Positions 33,213 through 39,848 of a DNA stretch of 64,000 nt are shown here, one piece after another. The notes beneath the pieces were generated by a model that was not told the DNA's origin, did no database searches, and was given only the letters and a program-made list of their open reading frames with translations. Position numbers and translations under genes: made by a program. Source of the DNA: Methylobacterium sp. SyP6R (GTDB lineage: Bacteria; Pseudomonadota; Alphaproteobacteria; Rhizobiales; Beijerinckiaceae); contig NZ_JAAQRC020000001.1 of the NCBI RefSeq assembly GCF_019216885.1, positions 1,178,001 through 1,242,000 on the forward strand. Direction: 5' to 3'. Each line of letters opens with the position of its first letter. The stretch's first letter is position 1.

Positions 33213-33270
33213 GCGCCAGTCCGAGGCCGGGTACGGACAATAATCGACACGGAACAGGAGGAACCGCCGC

Positions 33271-34413
33271 ATGACCCTGTTCACCCTCCCCGAGGACCAG
33301 ATCGCCATCCGCGACATGGCGCGCAGCTTCGCGGCCGAGCGGATCGCGCCGCACGCCCTCGACTGGGACGAGCGCAAGCATTTCCCCCTCGACGTGCTGC
33401 GGGAAGCGGCCTCCCTCGGCATGGGCGGCATCTACGTGTCCGAGGAGCATGGCGGCTCCGGCCTGACCCGGCTCGACGCCGCCCTGATCTTCGAGGCCTT
33501 GAGCCTCGGCTGCCCGACGGTGGCGGCGTTCCTGTCGATCCACAACATGGCCGCCTGGATGATCGACCGTTTCGGCTCAAGTGCCCAGCGCGAGCGCTTC
33601 CTGCCGGGTCTGTGCCGGATGGACCAGGTCGCCGCCTATTGCCTGACCGAGCCGGGTTCGGGCTCGGACGCAGCCTCGCTCCGCACCAGCGCCCGGCGCG
33701 AGGGCGATGTTTACGTCCTCAACGGCGCCAAGCAGTTCATCTCGGGCGCCGGCGCGGCCGATCTCTACGTGACGATGGTGCGCACCGGCGAGGCGGGGCC
33801 GAAGGGCATCTCGACCCTGGTGGTGCCCGCCGACGCGCCCGGCCTGTCCTTCGGCCCGAACGAGCGCAAGATGGGCTGGAACGCCCAGCCGACCCGGGCG
33901 GTGATCTTCGAGGAATGCCGGGTCCCGGTCGAGAACCGCCTCGGCGAGGAGGGGATCGGGTTTCGCATCGCCATGGCGGGGCTCGATGGCGGCCGGCTCA
34001 ACATCGGTGCCTGCTCGCTCGGCGGCGCGCAAGCCGCCCTCGACAAGAGCATCGCCTACATGGCCGAGCGCAAGGCCTTCGGAAAGCGCATCGACGAATT
34101 CCAGGCGCTCCAGTTCCGCCTCGCCGACATGGCGACCGAGCTGGAAGCCGCCCGCGCGCTCCTCTACGGGGCCGCCGCCGCGCTCGACCGGAAGGATCCC
34201 GACGCCACCCAGCGCTCCGCCATGGCCAAGCGCTTCGCCACCGATACCGGCTTCCGGGTCGCCAACGAGGCGCTCCAGCTCCATGGCGGCTACGGCTACC
34301 TGTCGGAATACGGGGTGGAGAAGATCGTCCGTGACCTGCGGGTGCACCAGATCCTGGAGGGCACCAACGAGATCATGCGGGTGATCGTGGCGCGGGGCCT
34401 CGTCGCGGGCTGA
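33271..34413 (+). CDS. Acyl-CoA dehydrogenase, probably isobutyryl-CoA dehydrogenase
   Basis: FAD-dependent acyl-CoA dehydrogenase of 380 residues. Typical blocks: CLTEPGSGSDAASLRTSARR, GAKQFISGAGAADLYVTMVR, MGWNAQPTRAVIFEECRVP, AYMAERKAFGKRIDEFQALQ and LHGGYGYLSEYGVEKIVRDL, ending HQILEGTNEIMRVIVARGL. The Glu of the ILEGTNE motif region sits just after the place used as catalytic base in several family members, while isobutyryl-CoA dehydrogenase uses this C-terminal Glu. Its position between mmsA and mmsB argues for the isobutyryl-CoA step of valine degradation; short-chain or isovaleryl substrates are alternatives. Confidence 0.85.
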   Translation: MTLFTLPEDQIAIRDMARSFAAERIAPHALDWDERKHFPLDVLREAASLGMGGIYVSEEHGGSGLTRLDAALIFEALSLGCPTVAAFLSIHNMAAWMIDRFGSSAQRERFLPGLCRMDQVAAYCLTEPGSGSDAASLRTSARREGDVYVLNGAKQFISGAGAADLYVTMVRTGEAGPKGISTLVVPADAPGLSFGPNERKMGWNAQPTRAVIFEECRVPVENRLGEEGIGFRIAMAGLDGGRLNIGACSLGGAQAALDKSIAYMAERKAFGKRIDEFQALQFRLADMATELEAARALLYGAAAALDRKDPDATQRSAMAKRFATDTGFRVANEALQLHGGYGYLSEYGVEKIVRDLRVHQILEGTNEIMRVIVARGLVAG

Positions 34414-34491
34414 ACACGGCACCGCCGGATACGGCACGACTTGGACCGTCGTCATTACAGAACCAGAAACCAGCAGAGGACACGCTGAGCC

Positions 34492-35379
34492 ATGACGCAG
34501 ATCGCCTTCCTGGGCCTCGGCAACATGGGCGGGCCGATGGCCGCCAACCTCGTCGCGGCGGGCCACGCGGTGACGGGCTTCGACCTGGTGCCCGACGCCC
34601 TCGAGGCCGCCCGCGCGGCCGGGATCACGGTGGCGGACAGCGCCGAGGCCGCGGTGGCGGGAGCCGAGATCGTCGTCACCATGCTGCCGGCGGGGCGTCA
34701 CGTGCTGGCGGTCTACGACGCGGTGCTGCCGCACGTGGCGGACGGCGCCCTGATGATCGACTGCTCGACGATCGACGTCGCCAGCGCGCGGAGCGCCCAC
34801 GACAAGGCGACGGGACGCGGGCTCGCGAGCCTCGATGCCCCGGTCTCCGGCGGGGTCGGCGGCGCCAAGGCGGCGACCCTGACCTTCATGGCCGGGGGCT
34901 CGCCGGACGCCTTCGCCCGGGCCGAGCCGATCCTCGCCAAGATGGGCCGCAAGGTCGTGCATTGCGGCGAGGCCGGTGCCGGCCAGGCGGCCAAGATCTG
35001 CAACAACATGATCCTCGGCATCTCGATGATCGGCGTCGCCGAGGCCTTCGTGCTGGCGGAAAAGCTCGGCCTGTCGCACCAGGCCCTGTTCGACGTCGCC
35101 TCGACCTCGTCGGGCCAATGCTGGTCGCTCACCACCTATTGCCCGGTCCCGGGCCCGGTGCCGACCTCACCGGCCAACACCGACTACAAGCCGGGCTTCG
35201 CCGCCGCCCTGATGCTGAAGGACCTGCGCCTGGCCCAGGAAGCCGCCGCGGGTGCCGGCGCCGCGACGCCGCTCGGCGCACACGCCGAGGCGATCTACAC
35301 GGCCTTCGAAGCGGCGGGGCAGGGCGGCACCGACTTCTCCGGCATCGTCCGCCACCTGCGCGAGGCGGGGCGGGACTGA
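34492..35379 (+). CDS. mmsB: 3-hydroxyisobutyrate dehydrogenase
   Basis: NAD-dependent beta-hydroxyacid dehydrogenase oxidising 3-hydroxyisobutyrate to methylmalonate semialdehyde, the substrate of mmsA. Motifs: IAFLGLGNMGGPMAANLVAA for NAD; DAPVSGGVGGAKAATLTFMA for substrate; the catalytic Lys in GAGQAAKICNNMILGISMIG; and DYKPGFAAALMLKDLRLAQE. Length is 295 residues. It closes the operon after a 78-base gap. An enoyl-CoA hydratase and a 3-hydroxyisobutyryl-CoA hydrolase, also needed for the pathway, are not in the window. Confidence 0.93.
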   Translation: MTQIAFLGLGNMGGPMAANLVAAGHAVTGFDLVPDALEAARAAGITVADSAEAAVAGAEIVVTMLPAGRHVLAVYDAVLPHVADGALMIDCSTIDVASARSAHDKATGRGLASLDAPVSGGVGGAKAATLTFMAGGSPDAFARAEPILAKMGRKVVHCGEAGAGQAAKICNNMILGISMIGVAEAFVLAEKLGLSHQALFDVASTSSGQCWSLTTYCPVPGPVPTSPANTDYKPGFAAALMLKDLRLAQEAAAGAGAATPLGAHAEAIYTAFEAAGQGGTDFSGIVRHLREAGRD

Positions 35380-35443
35380 GCGGAGCTGCACGCACGGTCC
35401 ACGACCATCGCATGACGCCGACGGTGGATTCTTTCCCCACCCG

Positions 35444-35577
35444 CGACCTCATCCTGAGGTGTTGGTCGATCGAAGATCGACTGACCTCGAAGGAGGACTC
35501 CAGATACCACTGCGATCCCTGGAGCCCTCCTTCGAGGCTCAGCGATCTGCGATCGCCCGCACCTCAGGATGAGGTCG
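35444..35577. repeat. 134-bp repeat with 18-bp inverted ends, uninterrupted copy
   Basis: CGACCTCATCCTGAGGTG (35,444-35,461) is exactly inverted at 35,560-35,577 (CACCTCAGGATGAGGTCG). Inside are a second inverted pair, CCTCGAAGGAGG and CCTCCTTCGAGG, and short GATCG palindromes. A related copy lies at 60,669-60,898, where extra DNA interrupts it, and a single end remains at 62,294-62,311. No gene is encoded. Confidence 0.85.
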
Positions 35578-35653
35578 TGGAGTGGAAAAGCCTGAACCTG
35601 GGCATGCCACAGGCATCGTCGTGTCCTCTGGGGAGGGTGGAGCCGCGCCCCCC

Positions 35654-36703
35654 TCACCGCCCCGGACCGCGATCCGGCGGCGGGCGGTAGGCTTCGGGGG
35701 GCAGGTCGCGCGACAGGGTCTCGCCGGTGCCGCGGCCCGGCACCGGGCTCGGCGTCGGGGTGGCGCCGGGGGGCTCGGCCGGCTGGGGGCCGTCGGTGAT
35801 GTAGCGCTGCGACCCGCTCCGGGGCGCGGCCTCGGGGGCCGGCGGGGTCTCGGGCGGGCGGGACTCCGGCGCCCGGGGTGCGAGGTAGCGGCGCCCGCTC
35901 TCGGCCGGGGCCGGCGGGGGCACCGGGACGGCCGGGCGGGCCGGTTCCGCCGGGGGCGGCGGACGCTCCGGCGGGGGGCGCACCGGGCGGGCCAAGGGCC
36001 TGTCTTCCCGTGTCTCCTCCCGCCTCTGCTCCGGATTCCCGTCCGGCCTGGGCTCCGCCGGGGCGGGGCGGGGCACGGGCTTCGGCGGGCGCCGTCGCGG
36101 AACCGGGCGCGCGGCGGGCGCCTGGACCGCACCGTCGCCCGGCAGGGCGATCGTCAGGTGCTGGACCGCCGCCACGAGGTCGTCGAGGCTCGCCTGCGCG
36201 GTGCGGCAGAGCCGGATCCGCAGCGACAGGGCGCGGCGCGGGGCCGACGGGTCGGTGACACCGAAGACCCCGTCGCGGGACGCCTCGCGCGCGCCCCGCC
36301 GCGGCCGCTCGAACCATTGCCACGCGTAGAGACAATCGGCCCCCAGCGCCAGGCCGATCGGGCCGTAGGCGTTGCGGCGCGGCACCTGGATCCGCATCGG
36401 CTCGCCGGGGAAGCGCACGGCGATCTCGCCACTGATGCCGAACTCGCTCGGCTTGGCGAGCCGGGGCGGGAAGGCGAGGAGCAGGTCGCCGGTCTCGTTG
36501 CGCAACGCGATCTCGGCGTGGTTGCGCCCGTCGCCACCTTCGTAAGCGATGCGCTGGTCGAAGCCGTCGCGCTGGCGCGTCTCGATCACCGCGGCGACCC
36601 GGCCGGCGCCGGGCAGCCGCAGGGCCGGGGCAGGCTGCGCCAGGGCACTCTCGGGGACGCTCCCGATCAGCCCGAGAAGACAGACGGTCAGGCGAAGGTT
36701 CAC
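35654..36703 (-). CDS. Cellulose biosynthesis protein BcsN-like
   Basis: Exported protein of 349 residues at the 3' end of the cellulose operon. A signal peptide (LRLTVCLLGLIGSVPESALA) precedes a folded region (AGRVAAVIETRQRDGFDQRI to ALRNETGDLLLAFPPRLAKP and LGADCLYAWQWFERPRRG) and then a long Pro/Arg/Ala-rich tail of about 140 residues. The folded part and the operon position resemble BcsN, found only in alphaproteobacterial cellulose operons; the role is unknown, probably at the outer membrane or periplasm. GTG 36,703 overlaps the stop of the TPR gene (GTGA). The Pro-rich tail may be unstructured or wall-spanning. Name from context, moderately sure. Confidence 0.6.
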   Translation of the reverse strand: MNLRLTVCLLGLIGSVPESALAQPAPALRLPGAGRVAAVIETRQRDGFDQRIAYEGGDGRNHAEIALRNETGDLLLAFPPRLAKPSEFGISGEIAVRFPGEPMRIQVPRRNAYGPIGLALGADCLYAWQWFERPRRGAREASRDGVFGVTDPSAPRRALSLRIRLCRTAQASLDDLVAAVQHLTIALPGDGAVQAPAARPVPRRRPPKPVPRPAPAEPRPDGNPEQRREETREDRPLARPVRPPPERPPPPAEPARPAVPVPPPAPAESGRRYLAPRAPESRPPETPPAPEAAPRSGSQRYITDGPQPAEPPGATPTPSPVPGRGTGETLSRDLPPEAYRPPPDRGPGR

Positions 36704-38625
36704 GGATAGCCTTTCTCGGGAGGCACCGTGCGCTCCGAGGTGGTGCGGGCCGGGACCGAGAAGCGGACGCTCTCCGGCGCGGCCGAGCGGTTGCGCTCGC
36801 CCTGCTGGTCCTGCCACAGGGTACCGGGCGGCGGGGCGCTCAGGCCCTCCGGCTTGTCGAGGCCGTTATAGCCCGGCAGCAGCGTGTAGCCGTAGCGCTC
36901 GTAAGGCATCGCCCCGGCGCCGGGCACCCGGCGGGCGACCAGCGGCGGGGCCGGCACCACGGGCTCGCGGGCATAAAAGCCCGGGGCGGCACCCTGGCCG
37001 GCCCCGGCGGACGGATAGCGCAAGGGATTGTCGAGGGGGACGCCCAGGGGGAACTCGCCGCGCTGGACCGCGAGCGGCACCGCCTCGGCCCGGCCGCCGG
37101 CGCCGGGCGCGTCCGGCCGGGGCACGCGGCCGTAGGAGGGCGGGGCTTCCGGGCGCGTCGCATTGGCGGCCGCGGGGGCGGCCCTACCACCGGAGGCGGT
37201 CTGCACCGCGCAAGGCAGCGGCGGTCCGCCCTGGCCCTCGCGGAACAGCAGGTCGACCACCTTCGGGAACAGCCCGTCGTAGCGGTTGACGACTTCGAGA
37301 TAGGGGCGCTGGCGCCGCTGACGCTGGAGGGTCAGGGCGTAGCCGAACACCGTGCTCTCGCTCGGCATCCAGGCGACCGCGCGCTGGAACCACTCCAGGG
37401 CGGCGTCGAACTGGCAGGAATTGTAGGCGTACCAGGCCAGCCCCTGTGCGCCCTCGCCCGACGCGGTGGCGTTGACGACGCGGGCGTAGCGCTCGATCCG
37501 GGCCGGCTCGATATAGGGCGGGCTCGCGAGCGTCAATTTGCGCTCCAGGAGGTCGATGAACAGGAGTTCGTTGCCGACGAAGCGGTCGCGCCAGGCATAG
37601 GCCACCTCCTCGGCCTCGCGCATCATGTTGAGTTCGCGCAGGGTATGGGCGAGGCCGTGCGCCACCATGGCGTCGCCGCCCCGGGCGATCGCCAGCTTGA
37701 ACCATTCCAGCGCCTCGCGGAACTGGCGCCTCTTGTAGGCGTACCAGCCGAGCAAGCCGGTCTGGCTCGGCTCGGCGGTCTTGCGGGCATAGGCCTGGAA
37801 GGCGGTGAGGTCGGCCAGCGTCGGGGTCTGGGCCGGCTCGTCGTGCAGGAAGGCGGCGATCCGCGCCCGGGTGATGTCGAGGCGGATCGGGTCGAATTCG
37901 GAAGCGCCGGACGGGTCCTGGCGGCCCATCGCGATGAGCCGCTCGGCCTGCTCCATCTTGATGTGGGCCATCGCCTTCTGGATCGTGGCGAGCCGCGCGC
38001 CGGCATCCGCGTTGCCGTCCAGCACCGACTTGTAGAGGGTGAACGCGTCCTCGCCCGCTCCCGTGGCGGCGAGGTCGTCGGCGATGGTCCAGATGCTCTC
38101 GATGTCGGAGGGGTCCAGCGCGCTCGGGTCGTTGCGGTAGAGCGCCACGACCCCGTCCGGGTTCTTGCCCGCGGCGGCCGCGATGCTGGAGCGGAACTCG
38201 GCCCGGCGCAGCTTGCGCGCCAGTTCCTCGGAGGGCTGCCAGGACGGCTCGACCGAGCGGCGCGCATTGATGGCGGCGCGCAGGTCCTGCAGGCGGCCGG
38301 CGGTGAACAGATCCCAGAGCGGCGCCTCCTCGGGCGGGCTCGGCTGCAGGCTGTCGAGGTCCTGCGGCTCGGTCCAGCCCGGATAGAGCCGCTTGAGGCG
38401 CGCGATCTCCGCCTTCATCCGGGCGGTCTGCTTCTGCGAGGCGTAGTAGCGCAGCGCGCTCTCGTCGACCATGCCGGGGGTGCGGGAGGTCTCGGGGTCG
38501 ACCATGATGGCGGGCGCGCGCACGCCGTCGCCGTAGACGACCCGCGGCACCGCGGTCTCGGGCGCCTGGGCCAGCGCAGGGGCGACCAGGAGGAGGGCCC
38601 CGGCGAGGAGCGGGGTGCGGCTCAT
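36700..38625 (-). CDS. Exported TPR-repeat protein of the cellulose operon
   Basis: A 641-residue protein with a signal peptide (SRTPLLAGALLLVAPALAQA) and helical repeats of TPR/SEL1 style through about residue 480 (for example TGLLGWYAYKRRQFREALEW, FKLAIARGGDAMVAHGLAHT, GLAWYAYNSCQFDAALEWFQ). The last 160 residues are Pro/Gly-rich and disordered-looking. Its place after bcsZ is where BcsC lies in many operons, but it lacks the ~300-residue C-terminal beta-barrel of BcsC. It could be the periplasmic scaffold half of an export apparatus, with a barrel encoded elsewhere. ATG 38,625 overlaps the bcsZ stop (ATGA). It is coupled by GTGA to the next gene. Confidence 0.75.
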   Translation of the reverse strand: MSRTPLLAGALLLVAPALAQAPETAVPRVVYGDGVRAPAIMVDPETSRTPGMVDESALRYYASQKQTARMKAEIARLKRLYPGWTEPQDLDSLQPSPPEEAPLWDLFTAGRLQDLRAAINARRSVEPSWQPSEELARKLRRAEFRSSIAAAAGKNPDGVVALYRNDPSALDPSDIESIWTIADDLAATGAGEDAFTLYKSVLDGNADAGARLATIQKAMAHIKMEQAERLIAMGRQDPSGASEFDPIRLDITRARIAAFLHDEPAQTPTLADLTAFQAYARKTAEPSQTGLLGWYAYKRRQFREALEWFKLAIARGGDAMVAHGLAHTLRELNMMREAEEVAYAWRDRFVGNELLFIDLLERKLTLASPPYIEPARIERYARVVNATASGEGAQGLAWYAYNSCQFDAALEWFQRAVAWMPSESTVFGYALTLQRQRRQRPYLEVVNRYDGLFPKVVDLLFREGQGGPPLPCAVQTASGGRAAPAAANATRPEAPPSYGRVPRPDAPGAGGRAEAVPLAVQRGEFPLGVPLDNPLRYPSAGAGQGAAPGFYAREPVVPAPPLVARRVPGAGAMPYERYGYTLLPGYNGLDKPEGLSAPPPGTLWQDQQGERNRSAAPESVRFSVPARTTSERTVPPEKGYP

Positions 38626-39848
38626 TTGAGGCATTGGGGATAGCGCATCCGGGCCGCGACCAGGGCGAGGAGGTGGAGCGTCGTCGGGTAGTAGTTCTGC
38701 CCGTCCTGCACGCTGCGCAAGCTTTCCGGAAAGGGCGTGCCGTCCTGCGCGCAGGCGACGAGGGCCGGGAGCGCGGTGTAGCCCGGCTCGGTCAGCCACT
38801 CGACCGGGCGGCCGTCGCGGGTATCGACGATCGGCAGGCGCTCGCGGTCGATCCCGCCCCACAGGGTCCGGAACGGCGCGTAATCCTCCGGCCGGCCGAC
38901 CCCCGCCCAGGCGAGGTAGAGCGGGATGCGGATGGCGTTGTAGGAGAAGAGCGGCGGGAAGCCGTCGGCGGGGCGTAAGCCCTCGTCCTTGGCGGAGATC
39001 CACTCGGTCGGCAGCGCGCTCGGGCCGAAGCGCGAGCGGCGCAGGATCTCGATGCCGCTGCGGATCACCGAGGCCCAGTCGTATTCCGGCGCCACGATGC
39101 CGAGCCGCTGGAAGGCCGGGAAGACCCAGTAGGAGAGGTTGACCAGCGGCCCGTCGGCCCGGTCGCGGGCGGCGAATCCCGCCACCGCCGGCAGCACCAG
39201 CGGCCCGGGGGCGGCGCGGAACAGGATCGTCTTGCGGCCGAACTCGACGGCGATGCGCCGCGCCGCCGTGCGGTAGGACGGCTCGCCCCAGGCCTCCGCC
39301 GCCTCGGTCAGCGCCCAGGCGACCAGGATGTCGCCGTCGGTGGCGTTGTTCATGTCGGCGACCGCCGGGCGGTGGTCCGGCGCCCAGCGCCAGGCCAGCA
39401 ATTCGTCGGAGCGCACCATCAGGTTGGCGCGGGTCCAGCCCCAGATCCGCTCGAAGGCCGGCCGGTCGCCCGCCGCCACCGCCAGCAGCATGCCGTAGCC
39501 CTGGCCCTCGCTATGGCTGATGAAGCCGTTGGCGGTGTCGACGATGCGGCCCTTCTCGGTGACGAACCGGGCCCGGTAGGCGCGCCAGCCGGGATCATCC
39601 CCGAGGCTGCCGGCAAGGGAGGGGGCCGGCCCGGCGCGGCCGGGCGCGTCGCCCGCGGGGGCGGGCTGGGGCAGGCTCGGCACGGCGGTGGCGGGGGGCA
39701 CGGGGGTCGGCTCCTGTCCCTGCGCGACCTGATCCTGTGCGCCGTCGGGCGCCTGGACGGATTGCGGCACCTGAGGGGCCTGCGCCCGTCCGGGCACCGT
39801 CGTCAGCAGCAGGGCCGCCGCGCAGGCGAGGGCGGGGAGGCGGCTCAT
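38622..39848 (-). CDS. bcsZ: Endo-1,4-beta-glucanase BcsZ (GH8)
   Basis: Periplasmic glycoside hydrolase family 8 cellulase, required for proper cellulose fibre release. After a signal peptide (LPALACAAALLLTTVPGRAQ) comes a Pro/Gln-rich linker of ~70 residues, then the catalytic domain: WRAYRARFVTEKGRIVDTAN, the acid Glu in SHSEGQGYGMLLAV, the Asp in MNNATDGDILVAWAL, WVFPAFQRL and LFSYNAIRIPLYLAWAG. Length is 408 residues, longer than E. coli BcsZ because of the linker. ATG 39,848 overlaps the bcsB stop (ATGA). The frame is open far upstream, but that is antisense-like shadow of bcsB. Confidence 0.93.
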   Translation of the reverse strand: MSRLPALACAAALLLTTVPGRAQAPQVPQSVQAPDGAQDQVAQGQEPTPVPPATAVPSLPQPAPAGDAPGRAGPAPSLAGSLGDDPGWRAYRARFVTEKGRIVDTANGFISHSEGQGYGMLLAVAAGDRPAFERIWGWTRANLMVRSDELLAWRWAPDHRPAVADMNNATDGDILVAWALTEAAEAWGEPSYRTAARRIAVEFGRKTILFRAAPGPLVLPAVAGFAARDRADGPLVNLSYWVFPAFQRLGIVAPEYDWASVIRSGIEILRRSRFGPSALPTEWISAKDEGLRPADGFPPLFSYNAIRIPLYLAWAGVGRPEDYAPFRTLWGGIDRERLPIVDTRDGRPVEWLTEPGYTALPALVACAQDGTPFPESLRSVQDGQNYYPTTLHLLALVAARMRYPQCLK

